Shown here one piece after another: positions 39,214 to 50,932 of a stretch of 64,000 bases of DNA; the first letter of the stretch is position 1; every line of letters starts with the position of its first letter. Where the stretch lies: assembly GCA_021604525.1 (NCBI GenBank), contig BQJD01000010.1, positions 1-64,000 on the forward strand, read 5' to 3'. A program made the position numbers and the translations under genes. Under the pieces are notes generated by a model, which saw nothing but the letters and a program-made list of their open reading frames with translations, did no database searches and was not told the DNA's origin. Source of the DNA: a marine bacterium B5-7. Its GTDB lineage: Bacteria; Pseudomonadota; Gammaproteobacteria; Arenicellales; CAJQKF01.

Positions 39214-39690
39214 ATGCTGTCTGAAAAAGTCGTCGAAAAAATCCGCAAGGAAACTGAAAAATACCCAACCGCTCGGGCGGCAATAAAGTCAGCGCTTCGT
39301 TATGCCCAGGAAGAACACGGCTGGGTAACTGATACGGTTGTAAACGATGTCGCTGAAGTGCTGAAGCTTGAAAAAATTCAGGTACAGGAAGTTGCGACCT
39401 TCTACGACCTGTTTTATACCCAACCGGTGGGTCGACATCAGCTCCGGATCTGTACCAACATTTCATGCATGCTGCGTGATAGCGACTCGATAATCGATCA
39501 CCTGAAGCAGCGTCTGGGTGTCGGGCCAGGTGAGACAACTGGTGATGGGCGATTTACGATATTCGAAGTGGAGTGTCTTGGAGCCTGCGGTGGTGCGCCG
39601 ATGATGATGGTGGGCAATCAATACTACGAAAACCTGGATGTTGAACGAGTCGACCAGATCCTTTCTGAACTGGAGCGCGGTGATGAGTGA
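39214..39690 (+). CDS. nuoE: NADH-quinone oxidoreductase subunit E
   Basis: 24-kDa 2Fe-2S subunit (CTNISCML...[13 protein letters not shown]); ATG 39214 chosen. Confidence 0.96.
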   Translation: MLSEKVVEKIRKETEKYPTARAAIKSALRYAQEEHGWVTDTVVNDVAEVLKLEKIQVQEVATFYDLFYTQPVGRHQLRICTNISCMLRDSDSIIDHLKQRLGVGPGETTGDGRFTIFEVECLGACGGAPMMMVGNQYYENLDVERVDQILSELERGDE

Positions 39691-40948
39691 GTACAGGGTG
39701 TGTTTGCCCGCCGACGATCTTGCCGACCCATGGACTCTGGCGGCTTACGAGAGTACGGGTGGTTATACCGTATGGCGAAAGATCCTGAAAGAAGGCGGGT
39801 CTGCCGAAGAAATTTTTGAAACCCTGAAAGCATCAGGACTTCGTGGCCGCGGCGGTGCGGGATTTCCCACAGGTTTGAAGCTCAGTTTCATGCCGCGCAA
39901 AGCACCCGGACAAAAGTACCTCGTCTGTAATTCTGATGAGAGTGAGCCTGGTACCTTCAAGGATCGCGATATTTTGCGGTATAACCCGCATCAGTTGATC
40001 GAAGGAATGGCAATTGCCAGTTATGCCATTGGTGCCAGCGTAGGCTACAACTACATCCGCGGTGAATATTACGAACCTTGGGAACGATTCGAAGCCGCTC
40101 TCAAGGAAGCCTACGAAGCGGGTCTTCTGGGTCGCGATATCATGGGCTCGGGTATTGATTTCGATTTACACAGTACCCGTGGCGCCGGGGCCTATATATG
40201 CGGTGAAGAAACGGCCTTGCTCGAATCCCTTGAGGGGAAGAAAGGTCAGCCGCGATTCAAGCCGCCTTTCCCGGCCCAAGTGGGCGCATTCGGTCGACCA
40301 ACTACTGTTAACAACACCGAAAGCCTGGCTTCGATCCCACCGATTTTACGCAATGGGGCACAATGGTTTGCCGACCTTGGTGTCGAGAAGAGTGGTGGCA
40401 CAAAAATTTTCTCAGTGTCCGGGCATGTCAATAAGCCCGGCAACTTTGAGGTCCGGCTAGGCACGCCTTTCACAGAACTTCTCAACATGGCCGGCGGTGT
40501 TCGCCATGGTCATACTCTCAAGGCAGTTATCCCGGGTGGATCATCGGTACCGGTATTACCGGCAGAGATAATCAACGACTGCACCATGGACTACGATTCA
40601 CTGCAAAAAGCAGGTTCAGCGCTTGGCGCGGGTTCTGTGATTGTCATGGATGAGACCACATGCATGGTGCGCGCGCTGGAAAGAATTTCCTACTTTTATT
40701 ACGCCGAATCGTGTGGCCAGTGCACGCCATGTCGGGAAGGCACCGGGTGGTTATACCGGGTGATCAATCGAATCCGTACCGGGCGTGGCCGCATGCAGGA
40801 TCTCGATCTGTTGGTAGATATGGCAAATCGAATCGAAGGACGTACCATATGCGCGCTTGGCGATGCGGCGGCCTGGCCGGTGCAAAGCTTCATGAAGCAC
40901 TACCGGCATGAATTCGAAGCGATGATCAAGAGTGCAAAGGCGGCTTAG
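39683..40948 (+). CDS. nuoF: NADH-quinone oxidoreductase subunit F
   Basis: [37 protein letters not shown] 39683 chosen. Confidence 0.98.
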   Translation: MSEYRVCLPADDLADPWTLAAYESTGGYTVWRKILKEGGSAEEIFETLKASGLRGRGGAGFPTGLKLSFMPRKAPGQKYLVCNSDESEPGTFKDRDILRYNPHQLIEGMAIASYAIGASVGYNYIRGEYYEPWERFEAALKEAYEAGLLGRDIMGSGIDFDLHSTRGAGAYICGEETALLESLEGKKGQPRFKPPFPAQVGAFGRPTTVNNTESLASIPPILRNGAQWFADLGVEKSGGTKIFSVSGHVNKPGNFEVRLGTPFTELLNMAGGVRHGHTLKAVIPGGSSVPVLPAEIINDCTMDYDSLQKAGSALGAGSVIVMDETTCMVRALERISYFYYAESCGQCTPCREGTGWLYRVINRIRTGRGRMQDLDLLVDMANRIEGRTICALGDAAAWPVQSFMKHYRHEFEAMIKSAKAA

Positions 40949-40963
40949 GCGACGACAAAAGAA

Positions 40964-43342
40964 ATGGCGAAGATTGAAATAGACGGCAAGAGCCTCGAGG
41001 TCGACGACGGCATCATGGTTATCCAGGCGGCTGACCAGGCGGGAATTTATATCCCGAGGTTCTGCTACCACGAAAAACTCAGCGTGGCCGCCAATTGTCG
41101 GATGTGCATGGTGGATATCGAAAAGGCGCCGAAGGCTCTGCCGGCCTGTGCGACGCCGGTCACTGATGGCATGGTGGTTCGTACCCACTCTGAGCGTGCC
41201 GTGGATGCGCAAAAGGGCACCATGGAATTCCTGCTGATCAATCATCCGCTGGATTGCCCGATATGCGATCAGGGTGGCGAGTGTCCACTCCAGGATCAAG
41301 CACTTGGTTACGGCGCTGATGTATCGCGTTTTACTGAAAAGAAGCGGGTGGTCGAGGACAAGGACATCGGCCCGTTAATTCAGACAGCGATGACACGCTG
41401 CATTCACTGTACACGCTGTGTTCGATTCGGCCAGGAGATTGCCGGCATCATGGAGCTTGGTGCAGTGGGTCGGGGTGAACATATGGAAATTGCCACCTAC
41501 GTTGGTAAGACTGTGGATTCCGAATTATCCGGGAACATGATCGACTTGTGCCCCGTGGGAGCACTGACATCGAAACCTTACCGCTACTCGGCGCGTGTAT
41601 GGGAATTGAAAAGTCATTCGGCAATCAGTCCCCATGATTGCATTGGCGCCAACATGCACATTCAAACCTTGAGGAATGTCGTCAAAAGGGTGCTGCCTCG
41701 TGACAATGAGGCAGTCAACCAGTGTTGGCTGGCTGACCGGGATCGCTTTAGTTATGACTCCGTGAATTCAGAGGAACGGCTCGTCTCGCCCTTATTGAAG
41801 TCAACCGATCACTATGAGGTGACTGACTGGAAAGTTGCCCTTGATCGTGTTGCCCGTGAACTTCGCAAGGTTATCTCGGAGCATGGTGCTGATGCCGTTG
41901 GTGGCTTGATCAGCCCGACCTGTTCAAGCGAGGAACACTTCCTGTTCCAGAAGCTGCTGCGTTCACTTGGCTGCGGGAATATTGACCATCGACTGAAACA
42001 AAGAGATTTCAGTGATGATCCTGATGCGGCGTTATATCCCGGAAGTCAAATTCCGCTTGAAGCTGTCGACTCGCTTGAATCGATATTTCTGGTGGGGTCG
42101 AATGTGCGCAAGGAACAGCCATTGTTAGGTCTTCGCATTCGTTCCGCCAATCGTGTCGGAGCGAATGTTTATGCCTTGAATTCACTCGACTACGATTTCA
42201 ATTTTACACTTGAAGAGAAGTCGATCGTTCCACCAGTCGAGATGCCCGGCGCACTGGCGCGGGTTGCTTCGGTGTTGGCATCGGAGCAGGGTGTGGCGAT
42301 TCCGGCATCAGTGTCGGCCTGGGCAAATACCGTTGCGCTCCGACCCGAATTCGACATGATTGCTCGCGGCCTGCTGAAAAATCCCGATAAAGCGGGAATT
42401 GTTCTCGGTGATTCTGCAGCACTCAATCCGCGTGCTTCAGTTCTACGTGGAATTGCCAACTGGATTCACGAAAATTTTGGTATTGGTCGTATCGATCTTG
42501 CGCAAGGTAATTCAGCCGGCGCATGGCTTGCAGGTAGCGTTCCACATCGCGGTACTCGAGGTGGAGTTGCGCAAGTAACCGGAATCAATGCGCTTGAGAT
42601 GATTGAATCTCCACGCAGAGCATATGTTTTATACGGTATTGATGCGGACGTCGATGTGATCGAAGGAACACGTCTCACTGCAGCATTGGCTGGGGCAGAT
42701 TTCGTTGTATCGTTGTCGGCATTTAAAAACGACACGATGAATAAAGCCGATGTCGCGCTGCCAATTTGTCCGTTTACAGAATCCTCGGGAACATATGTCA
42801 ATCTCGAGGGTCGTGCCCAGCTAAGTAATGCTGCAGTCCCTCCCTTGGGTGAAGCTCGTCCCGGGTGGAAAGTCCTGCGGGTTCTCGGCAACCATCTGGG
42901 TGTCGAAGGTTTTGACTATATCGATATTGATGATGTTCGTTCGGAACTGTCGTTCAGGGACATTGAAGACGCCCCGTTGTTTCAGTCGCATACGATAGTC
43001 GAACCGGATGAATCCGATCGTGTAGGTAGCGGTACGGCCTTTCAACGAATAGTTGACGTACCACCGTATCGAATCGATTCATATGTCAGGCGTGCGCCAT
43101 CCCTACAGGCGACAAACGATAATCCGATCAAGCCGTTCGTATCGATGAATCCAAAGCAGTTCAGTGAGTTTGGTCTTCGCAATGGCATCACAATGAATGT
43201 CGTCGCTGAGGATGGAAATGGTGTCACGCTAGAAGTCCGCGCCGATGCCCGGGTACCCGAGAATTGCGTCTATGTCCCATACGGCTATATTGAGAGCATA
43301 CCGCTGGGTGGTGCTCGACAGGTTGCGGTGGAGGAGGTTTAA
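40964..43342 (+). CDS. nuoG: NADH-quinone oxidoreductase subunit G
   Basis: 2Fe-2S CYHEKLSVAANCRMCMVDIEKAPK; HPLDCPICDQGGECPLQDQ; 4Fe-4S TRCIHCTRCVRFGQEI. Confidence 0.97.
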   Translation: MAKIEIDGKSLEVDDGIMVIQAADQAGIYIPRFCYHEKLSVAANCRMCMVDIEKAPKALPACATPVTDGMVVRTHSERAVDAQKGTMEFLLINHPLDCPICDQGGECPLQDQALGYGADVSRFTEKKRVVEDKDIGPLIQTAMTRCIHCTRCVRFGQEIAGIMELGAVGRGEHMEIATYVGKTVDSELSGNMIDLCPVGALTSKPYRYSARVWELKSHSAISPHDCIGANMHIQTLRNVVKRVLPRDNEAVNQCWLADRDRFSYDSVNSEERLVSPLLKSTDHYEVTDWKVALDRVARELRKVISEHGADAVGGLISPTCSSEEHFLFQKLLRSLGCGNIDHRLKQRDFSDDPDAALYPGSQIPLEAVDSLESIFLVGSNVRKEQPLLGLRIRSANRVGANVYALNSLDYDFNFTLEEKSIVPPVEMPGALARVASVLASEQGVAIPASVSAWANTVALRPEFDMIARGLLKNPDKAGIVLGDSAALNPRASVLRGIANWIHENFGIGRIDLAQGNSAGAWLAGSVPHRGTRGGVAQVTGINALEMIESPRRAYVLYGIDADVDVIEGTRLTAALAGADFVVSLSAFKNDTMNKADVALPICPFTESSGTYVNLEGRAQLSNAAVPPLGEARPGWKVLRVLGNHLGVEGFDYIDIDDVRSELSFRDIEDAPLFQSHTIVEPDESDRVGSGTAFQRIVDVPPYRIDSYVRRAPSLQATNDNPIKPFVSMNPKQFSEFGLRNGITMNVVAEDGNGVTLEVRADARVPENCVYVPYGYIESIPLGGARQVAVEEV

Positions 43343-44386
43343 ATGGACTTTCTCACGGATATCTGGATGTGGTTTCCTGAGGTCTTGCGGGTATTGGTGG
43401 TCAATGGCTTGTTGATCGTTGCCATTGTCATACCGCTGATGCTTGCGGTTGCATATTTCACATTCGCAGAACGCAAGATTATCGGTTACATGCAGGTTCG
43501 TGTTGGACCCAATCGGGTAGGCCCTCGAGGTTGGTTGCAACCGATTGCCGATGCCGTCAAGTTGATGTTCAAGGAGATCATCGTACCGAGTCGCGCCAAC
43601 CGGTATTTGTTCCGTATCGCGCCGTTGCTCGCATTGGGCCCGGCACTGGCTGCTTGGGCTGTCATGCCGTTCACCGATAAATGGGTGCTCGCGAATATAG
43701 ATGCCAGCCTGTTGTATGTTCTGGCGATGACTTCGATGGGTGTTTACGGCGTCATCATTGCCGGTTGGGCATCCAATTCGAAATATGCTTTTCTCGGAGC
43801 CATGCGTTCGGCTGCGCAGATCGTCGCTTATGAGATTGCCATGGGATTCGCACTTGTTGGCGTGTTGATGGTAGCTGGTAGTCTTAATCTTCATCAGATT
43901 GTTACGGCTCAGGCCGGTGGCATACAGCAATGGTATTTTTTGCCGCTGTTTCCTCTGTTTATTGTCTACTTTATATCTGGGGTGGCGGAGACCAATCGAG
44001 CACCGTTCGATGTGGCCGAGGGTGAGTCGGAAATTGTTGCCGGGTTTCACGTCGAGTACTCAGGCATGGCTTTTGCTATATTTTTCCTAGCCGAATATGC
44101 CAACATGATTCTTATCGCGGCGCTAACGGTTACCCTGTTTCTGGGCGGCTGGATGCCGCCGTTTGATGTCGTGCCATTTACCCTGGTGCCATCGATTGTC
44201 TGGTTCTGTGTCAAGGTTACGATGGTTGCGTTCTTTTTCCTGTGGTTTCGAGCGACATTTCCTCGTTACCGTTACGACCAGATCATGCGCCTCGGATGGA
44301 AGGTGTTTATTCCAGTGACACTGGTGTGGATTACGGTAATCGGTGTATTCCGATTTTTCACTCCCTACGGACACTGGTTCCAGTAA
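43343..44386 (+). CDS. nuoH: NADH-quinone oxidoreductase subunit H
   Basis: [49 protein letters not shown]. Confidence 0.98.
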   Translation: MDFLTDIWMWFPEVLRVLVVNGLLIVAIVIPLMLAVAYFTFAERKIIGYMQVRVGPNRVGPRGWLQPIADAVKLMFKEIIVPSRANRYLFRIAPLLALGPALAAWAVMPFTDKWVLANIDASLLYVLAMTSMGVYGVIIAGWASNSKYAFLGAMRSAAQIVAYEIAMGFALVGVLMVAGSLNLHQIVTAQAGGIQQWYFLPLFPLFIVYFISGVAETNRAPFDVAEGESEIVAGFHVEYSGMAFAIFFLAEYANMILIAALTVTLFLGGWMPPFDVVPFTLVPSIVWFCVKVTMVAFFFLWFRATFPRYRYDQIMRLGWKVFIPVTLVWITVIGVFRFFTPYGHWFQ

Positions 44387-44399
44387 TTATGGTGTTTGA

Positions 44400-44888
44400 A
44401 TGAACGCTCTCACAAAATTCTTGAAGGATTATTCGCTGATTGAGCTTCTCAAGGGTATGCGTGTTACCGGTGGCAACCTTTTTGCGAAGAAAATCACGGT
44501 TTATTATCCTGAGGAAAAAACGCCAAAGTCGCCGCGATTCAGAGGGCTGCATGCTCTGCGACGATATCCGAACGGCGAAGAGCGCTGCATCGCTTGCAAA
44601 CTTTGCGAAGCAGTCTGCCCGGCATTGGCCATTACAATCGATTCCACAGAACGAGAAGACGGTACGCGCCGTACGACCCGTTACGACATCGACCTGTTTA
44701 AATGCATTTACTGTGGGTTTTGCGAAGAAGCCTGCCCGGTTGACTCCATAGTGCTCACTGATATTCACGAGTTCCATTTTGAAGAAGCCGGCAAGCATGT
44801 AATCGACAAGTCTCATCTGCTTGAGCTTGGCGATCAATACGAGCAACAAATAGCACAGGCGCGGCGCGAAGATGCGCCTTATCGCTGA
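44400..44888 (+). CDS. nuoI: NADH-quinone oxidoreductase subunit I
   Basis: Two 4Fe-4S motifs [12 protein letters not shown] and [12 protein letters not shown]. Confidence 0.97.
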   Translation: MNALTKFLKDYSLIELLKGMRVTGGNLFAKKITVYYPEEKTPKSPRFRGLHALRRYPNGEERCIACKLCEAVCPALAITIDSTEREDGTRRTTRYDIDLFKCIYCGFCEEACPVDSIVLTDIHEFHFEEAGKHVIDKSHLLELGDQYEQQIAQARREDAPYR

Positions 44889-44906
44889 CTAACAGTTCAG
44901 GACATC

Positions 44907-45530
44907 ATGACCGTTCTTGAAATCTCGTTTTATTTATTTTCCCTGATCCTTGTGGGATCGGCGACCATGGTTGTCACCGTCAAAAATCCGGTCAAGTCGG
45001 CATTATTCCTGGTCCTCGCGTTTTTCAGTGCGGCATGTATCTGGATGACGCTTGAAGCGGAGTTCCTGGCCATCGTACTGGTACTGGTTTATGTCGGCGC
45101 GGTCATGGTGCTGTTTCTATTCGTGGTGATGATGCTCGATATCGATGTTGCACGTATGCGCGAAGGCTTTGCCCGATATCTGCCGGTAGGTATAGTCGTC
45201 GCTCTGGTGTTGGTGATTGAGCTTGTACTGGTACTCAGTGGCAAATTTTTCTCTCTCGATGCGATGCCACGACCTGCAGGTCATATGGCGGATTACAGTA
45301 ATACGGCAGAACTCGGCAAACTGCTCTATACGGATTATGTTTTTGCCTTCGAGATTGCCGGTCTGGTGTTGCTGGTAGCCATTGTCGCGGCGATATCACT
45401 CACCTTACGTCGGCGTCCCGTCACAAAGTATCAATCACCATCGCAGCAAGTACGGGTTACCAAGGCGGATCGGCTGCGTATTATTTCTGATGCGCAGACA
45501 GAATCCGAGCGGCAGGAGGATGCACAATGA
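44907..45530 (+). CDS. nuoJ: NADH-quinone oxidoreductase subunit J
   Basis: [21 protein letters not shown]; position in nuo operon. Confidence 0.96.
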   Translation: MTVLEISFYLFSLILVGSATMVVTVKNPVKSALFLVLAFFSAACIWMTLEAEFLAIVLVLVYVGAVMVLFLFVVMMLDIDVARMREGFARYLPVGIVVALVLVIELVLVLSGKFFSLDAMPRPAGHMADYSNTAELGKLLYTDYVFAFEIAGLVLLVAIVAAISLTLRRRPVTKYQSPSQQVRVTKADRLRIISDAQTESERQEDAQ

Positions 45531-45832
45531 TACCGCTGAGTAACTACTTGATCCTCGGCGCCATACTGTTTGCCATTAGTGTCGTCGGAATATTCCTAAA
45601 TCGCAAAAATCTTGTGGTCATCCTGATGTCCATCGAATTACTGTTGCTGGCAGCCAACATGAACTTTGTCGCGTTCTCGCATTATCTTGGAGATGCTGCA
45701 GGTCAGGTATTCGTGTTTTTCATTCTTACGGTCGCCGCCGCTGAATCTGCTATCGGGCTGGCGATATTGATTATCGTATTCCGCAACAGGATGTCCATCA
45801 ATGTTGAAGACCTTGACGAGTTGAAGGGCTGA
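45527..45832 (+). CDS. nuoK: NADH-quinone oxidoreductase subunit K
   Basis: [20 protein letters not shown]...[17 protein letters not shown]. Confidence 0.97.
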   Translation: MIPLSNYLILGAILFAISVVGIFLNRKNLVVILMSIELLLLAANMNFVAFSHYLGDAAGQVFVFFILTVAAAESAIGLAILIIVFRNRMSINVEDLDELKG

Positions 45833-47787
45833 TGGAAGCAATCTATTTATCAATCCCTTTGGTCTGTTTGTTTGCGGCTATCGTTGCCGGTTTGTTCGGT
45901 ACGCACATTGGTCGACGTGGCGCGCACACTATCACCATACTGGGTGTAGGCATTGCCTGTTTGTTGTCGATATATGTTTTTGTCGATGTGCGTAATGGCG
46001 GAATATTTAACGGGGCCGTTTACACCTGGCTTGTGAGTGACGGCGTGCCGTTTGAAATCGGCTTTCTGATCGACCAGCTATCGGCAACCATGATGGTGGT
46101 TGTAACGTTTGTATCGTTGATGGTGCATATCTATACCATTGGGTATATGCACGAAGATCCTGGCTATCAGCGATTTTTCAGCTACATTTCGTTGTTCACG
46201 TTCGCCATGCTGATGTTGGTGATGTCCAACAACTTCCTGCAACTATTTTTCGGTTGGGAGGCTGTTGGCCTCGTGTCCTACCTTTTAATCGGGTTCTGGT
46301 ACGAGCGTGAGACCGCAATTTTTGCAAACATGAAAGCTTTTCTGGTAAATCGTGTGGGCGATTTCGGCTTTTTACTCGGTATTGCCGCTGTTCTGTTCGT
46401 GTTTGGAACCCTGGATTATGCGGCGGTATTTTCAACCGCCCCAGGGGCTGCCGACATGACGGTAATGGATCCGTTTGGTAACGAATGGCATTGGATGACG
46501 ATTATCTGCCTGTTGTTGTTCGTTGGCGCAATGGGTAAATCTGCTCAGGTCCCTCTGCATGTGTGGCTGCCGGATTCCATGGAAGGCCCAACGCCCATAT
46601 CGGCCCTGATTCACGCAGCCACCATGGTTACCGCCGGCATATTTATGGTCGCGCGTATGTCGCCGCTTTTTGAGCTTTCGGAAACTGCACTTTCCGTGGT
46701 TCTTGTGATTGGCGCTATCACAGCTTTTTTCATGGCGCTCATCGGTCTTGTGCAAAACGACATCAAGCGGGTGGTTGCCTATTCAACGCTTTCGCAGTTG
46801 GGTTACATGACCGTTGCGCTGGGCGCTTCGGCGTATAGCGTAGCGATTTTCCACCTTGGCACTCATGCGTTTTTCAAGGCGCTGCTGTTCTTGGGGGCTG
46901 GTTCCGTCATCATCGCCATGCACCATGAGCAGGATATGCGCAAAATGGGCGGATTAAGAAAGTATATGCCGATTACCTACTTAACGGCTTTGATCGGTTC
47001 CCTGGCGTTGGCTGGTATTCCCCCATTTGCTGGATTTTTCTCCAAAGATGCCATCATCGAGGCAGTCCATCATTCCAATTTGCCCGGTGCCGGCCTCGCT
47101 TACTACGCAGTGCTCAGTGGTGTTGTGATCACTGCTTTTTACTCATTCCGATTGCTGTTTTTAGTCTTTCACGGCAAGGAGCGCATGGACGAACATACTC
47201 GTGCACATCTTCATGAGTCGCCTCGCGTCGTTACCGTACCATTAGTGTTGTTGGCTATTCCCTCGATTATTGCCGGTTGGTTGTTTGTTGAGCCGATGTT
47301 GTTTGGTGAATATTTTGGCAGTTCGATTTTTGTAAACCCCGAACACGATACTGTCAGCGCAATTGCCGAATCGATGGATGGTCATGTCAGTGCTTGGGCA
47401 ATGATGTCCCATGCGCCCCATAGTTTGCCTTTTTGGCTTGCGGTCAGTGGAATCGCGTTGGCATATTTGTTTTATATGGTCGCACCGGGTTTGCCAGGCC
47501 TGTTCGCATCGACTTTCGGTTTTATCTATAACATGCTGGTCAAAAAATACGGTATCGACGAACTCTACCAGGCAGTATTCGCCAAGGGCAGCCTGTTGCT
47601 GGGGCGGGCCTTCTGGAAGATTGGCGACATTGCAATTATTGACGGGCTGTTTGTCAACGGCAGCGCTCGGCTGGTGGGGTGGTGTTCATCGATTGCACGT
47701 ACAGTACAAACCGGTTTCGTTTATCACTATGCATTTGCCATGATCGTTGGGTTGCTTTCCCTGATGTCCTGGTATCTATGGTCCTAA
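45832..47787 (+). CDS. nuoL: NADH-quinone oxidoreductase subunit L
   Basis: FFGWEAVGLVSYLLIGFW; LPDSMEGPTPISALIHAATMVTAG. Confidence 0.98.
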   Translation: MEAIYLSIPLVCLFAAIVAGLFGTHIGRRGAHTITILGVGIACLLSIYVFVDVRNGGIFNGAVYTWLVSDGVPFEIGFLIDQLSATMMVVVTFVSLMVHIYTIGYMHEDPGYQRFFSYISLFTFAMLMLVMSNNFLQLFFGWEAVGLVSYLLIGFWYERETAIFANMKAFLVNRVGDFGFLLGIAAVLFVFGTLDYAAVFSTAPGAADMTVMDPFGNEWHWMTIICLLLFVGAMGKSAQVPLHVWLPDSMEGPTPISALIHAATMVTAGIFMVARMSPLFELSETALSVVLVIGAITAFFMALIGLVQNDIKRVVAYSTLSQLGYMTVALGASAYSVAIFHLGTHAFFKALLFLGAGSVIIAMHHEQDMRKMGGLRKYMPITYLTALIGSLALAGIPPFAGFFSKDAIIEAVHHSNLPGAGLAYYAVLSGVVITAFYSFRLLFLVFHGKERMDEHTRAHLHESPRVVTVPLVLLAIPSIIAGWLFVEPMLFGEYFGSSIFVNPEHDTVSAIAESMDGHVSAWAMMSHAPHSLPFWLAVSGIALAYLFYMVAPGLPGLFASTFGFIYNMLVKKYGIDELYQAVFAKGSLLLGRAFWKIGDIAIIDGLFVNGSARLVGWCSSIARTVQTGFVYHYAFAMIVGLLSLMSWYLWS

Positions 47788-47805
47788 TGTATCAGGAGCT
47801 TAACG

Positions 47806-49293
47806 TTGGGCTTTTTTGAGCAACATATTCTTTCCATCCTGATATGGCTGCCGGTAGTCGGCGGCCTGCTGGTACTGGCTACCGGCGATGATCGTGGTGC
47901 CGATATAGCCCGTAAGATCGGCATCGGGTTTTCTCTTGCGACTTTTGTTGCCAGCATACCCTTGTATATCGGTTTTAATTCCTCCACCAGCGATATGCAG
48001 TTCATTGAGCATGCATCGTGGATTGATCGCTACAACATTGAGTATTTTCTCGGCATCGATGGTATTTCCCTGCCGCTGATACTGCTGACGACGTTTCTGA
48101 CGGTTATCGTCATGTTTGCTGCACTGAGCTCCGTGCGTGAAAGGGTAGCGCAATATGTCGCTGCTTTCCTCATCATGGAAGGCTTGATGGTTGGCGTATT
48201 CAGTGCATTGGATTCGATACTCTTTTATGTTTTCTGGGAGGCAATGCTGATTCCCATGTACCTCATTATTGGTATATGGGGCGGTACCAACAGAGTCTAC
48301 GCCAGCATCAAGTTTTTTCTTTATACCCTGCTGGGCTCACTACTGATGCTGGTGTCGTTCATCTACCTGTACAACGTAACGGGCGGCAGTTTCAGTATTC
48401 AAAGTTTCCATGATGTACCACTGGGGATGACTGCCCAGACTTTGATTTTCATCGCATTCTTCTCTGCATTCGCAGTGAAGATTCCGATGTTTCCAGTACA
48501 CACCTGGCTGCCGGATGCGCACGTTGAAGCACCAACTGGTGGGTCAGTTATTCTGGCTGCGATCATGCTCAAGATGGGCGGCTACGGATTCTTAAGATTC
48601 TCTTTGCCTGTCACGCCGGATGCATCGGCCAATCTGGCGGGATTCATGATTGCATTGTCTTTGATTGCAGTGGTGTATATCGCCTTGGTTGCACTGGTGC
48701 AATTTGACATGAAGAAACTCATTGCCTATTCATCGATTTCCCACATGGGTTTTGTAACGCTCGGAATATTCCTGTTTACTGTGCGTGGTATCGAAGGTGC
48801 CATGGTACAAATGATCTCTCATGGGTTTATTTCAGGCGCGCTGTTTCTGTGTGTCGGTGTTCTGTATGACCGACTGCATTCAAGGGAAATTGCGACTTAT
48901 GGTGGTGTGGTTAAATCCATGCCGATGTTTGCCGCCTTCGCGGTACTGTTTGCAATGGCCAATGCCGGACTGCCCGGTACATCTGCTTTTGTCGGCGAAT
49001 TCCTGGTGATCATGGCCTCTTTTGATGTTAATGCCTGGTACGCGGCGGTCGCTGCGATAACCCTGATACTAGGTGCAGCGTACACATTGTGGATGGTGAA
49101 GCGGGTTATTTTTGGCAAGATAACCAATGCGGCGGTCGCGGATCTTAAAGATCTCAACTCGCCCGAATTTTTGATTCTTGCACTACTTGCCCTGGCAGTA
49201 CTCGCTTTTGGAATCTGGCCCGATCCACTGATTAATGTGATGCAGGCATCGATCGATAACCTTACCGTGCTTGCGACCAGGAGTAAGCTCTAA
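47806..49293 (+). CDS. nuoM: NADH-quinone oxidoreductase subunit M
   Basis: VHTWLPDAHVEAPTGGSVILAAIMLKMGGYG. Confidence 0.97.
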   Translation: MGFFEQHILSILIWLPVVGGLLVLATGDDRGADIARKIGIGFSLATFVASIPLYIGFNSSTSDMQFIEHASWIDRYNIEYFLGIDGISLPLILLTTFLTVIVMFAALSSVRERVAQYVAAFLIMEGLMVGVFSALDSILFYVFWEAMLIPMYLIIGIWGGTNRVYASIKFFLYTLLGSLLMLVSFIYLYNVTGGSFSIQSFHDVPLGMTAQTLIFIAFFSAFAVKIPMFPVHTWLPDAHVEAPTGGSVILAAIMLKMGGYGFLRFSLPVTPDASANLAGFMIALSLIAVVYIALVALVQFDMKKLIAYSSISHMGFVTLGIFLFTVRGIEGAMVQMISHGFISGALFLCVGVLYDRLHSREIATYGGVVKSMPMFAAFAVLFAMANAGLPGTSAFVGEFLVIMASFDVNAWYAAVAAITLILGAAYTLWMVKRVIFGKITNAAVADLKDLNSPEFLILALLALAVLAFGIWPDPLINVMQASIDNLTVLATRSKL

Positions 49294-50736
49294 ATGAATG
49301 CCTCCGTGCAGTTTTTGCCGGTACTCCCGGAAATTGTCGTCGCCTTGATGGCTTGCGCGGTACTTGTTGTCGATCTGTTTCTTGATGATGATCGACGTCA
49401 GATAAGTTACCTGATGTGCATTGCCACCTTCATCGTCACGCTTGTTCTACTGATTAAATCTGTTGGCGGTGAACCGCAGGTCATTTTTAACGGTGCGATA
49501 GTAATTGATGATCTGTCCGCCATCATCAAGATAGGCGTGGTGTTATCTGCATTGTTGCTGTTTGTTTATGGCCGCCAGTACAATCTTGATCGCAACCTGT
49601 TTAAAGGGGAGTGGTTTGTATTGGTAATGCTGGGTGTTGTCGGCATGATGGTGCTGGCATCTGCTAATCATCTGGTCACGTTGTACATGGGCCTCGAGCT
49701 TTTGTCATTGTGTCTGTATGCCATGATCGCTATGCGTCGCGATTCGAGTGTTGCAGCCGAGGCGGCAATGAAGTATTTCGTATTGGGTGCGCTTGCATCG
49801 GGTATCCTGCTTTATGGCATGTCGCTGATCTATGGCCTTACAGGATCACTGGAATTCAGGGCTATTGCCGAGTCCATACAACAGATGGATTCGAACGCTT
49901 TGCCGCTCACTCTCGGGCTGATATTTATAGTTGTCGGGTTAGCGTTCAAGCTCGGTGCAGTTCCCTTTCATATGTGGGTTCCGGATGTTTATGATGGTGC
50001 GCCCATATCCGCAACAATTTTTATCGGTACCGCACCCAAACTAGCCGCCTTCGCCATGATGGCGCGACTTTTGGTATCAGGTTTTGGCGATCTTCATGAC
50101 GACTGGGGTGACATGCTGCTGGTAATTGCTATCCTCTCCGTTGCCGTGGGAAATATCGTCGCTATTGCGCAGACGAATATCAAGCGCATGTTGGCATACT
50201 CGACCATATCGCATATGGGTTTCTTCCTGTTCGGTATACTCGCCGGTACCGAGCAAGGCTACGGCGCATCTCTCTTTTACGTGTTGATTTATACCACTAT
50301 GAGCCTGGGTGCCTTCGGTGTTCTACTGGTTTTGTCCACCAAGGGATTCGAAGCTGAAAACCTCGATGATCTTGCAGGCCTCAATGCCACACATCCAGGC
50401 CTTGCCCTGTTAATGATGTTGATGATGTTCTCCATGGCCGGTGTCCCTCCAACCGTAGGCTTTTACGCCAAGCTGTCAGTTATTCAGGCTCTGTTGTCCG
50501 TTAATCATATTACTGTCGCTGTCATTGCTGTATTACTGGCCGTAGTCGGTGCCTTCTATTATCTGCGGGTGATCAAGATCATGTATTTCGATTCTCCGCC
50601 TGAAAGTCGCGACTTGATACCGCAACGAATGGCGGTTGGGTTATTGAGTGTGAATGCATTGTCTGTGATTGGTATCATGCCGTTTGCCGGGTATCTGATC
50701 GATTTGTGTCAACGCGCGGTCACCACTCTTCCGTAG
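49294..50736 (+). CDS. nuoN: NADH-quinone oxidoreductase subunit N
   Basis: VPFHMWVPDVYDGAPISATIFIGTAPKLAAFA. Confidence 0.97.
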   Translation: MNASVQFLPVLPEIVVALMACAVLVVDLFLDDDRRQISYLMCIATFIVTLVLLIKSVGGEPQVIFNGAIVIDDLSAIIKIGVVLSALLLFVYGRQYNLDRNLFKGEWFVLVMLGVVGMMVLASANHLVTLYMGLELLSLCLYAMIAMRRDSSVAAEAAMKYFVLGALASGILLYGMSLIYGLTGSLEFRAIAESIQQMDSNALPLTLGLIFIVVGLAFKLGAVPFHMWVPDVYDGAPISATIFIGTAPKLAAFAMMARLLVSGFGDLHDDWGDMLLVIAILSVAVGNIVAIAQTNIKRMLAYSTISHMGFFLFGILAGTEQGYGASLFYVLIYTTMSLGAFGVLLVLSTKGFEAENLDDLAGLNATHPGLALLMMLMMFSMAGVPPTVGFYAKLSVIQALLSVNHITVAVIAVLLAVVGAFYYLRVIKIMYFDSPPESRDLIPQRMAVGLLSVNALSVIGIMPFAGYLIDLCQRAVTTLP

Positions 50737-50777
50737 CCATTCGGGTCTTTTAAAGCCCCGAACCCCCTCCAGTTTTG

Positions 50778-50786
50778 TGTTAAAAT
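50778..50786 (+). promoter_or_regulatory. possible extended -10 (TGTTAAAAT) for gyrA
   Basis: TGn-TAAAAT upstream of gyrA, followed by GGTTATTAACC palindrome at 50792-50802. Confidence 0.35.
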
Positions 50787-50932
50787 CAGCAGGTTATTAA
50801 CCCGCCTTTTCAGCGATTCAAATCGTGCTGGGCGATGCGTTGGATAATCCAACGATTTCGTCTTCAGCCACCTCTGATAACACAGTCAATGGTGTGCTGG
50901 ACGGCCTGAAACTTTCCGGAAATACGCATTCT

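Noticed and set aside
43229-44050. 273-aa minus-strand ORF opposite nuoG/nuoH
   Set aside because: Fully antisense to highly conserved nuoH; composition (His/Arg/Asn-rich) typical of spurious antisense translation.
50740-50762. TTCGGG...CCCGAA stem after nuoN as a terminator
   Set aside because: Only a 6-bp stem and no T-run; not strong enough to annotate.
50825-50932. GTG-initiated 36-aa N-terminal extension of GyrA
   Set aside because: Conserved GyrA begins near [15 protein letters not shown]; the extension covers the likely leader region.
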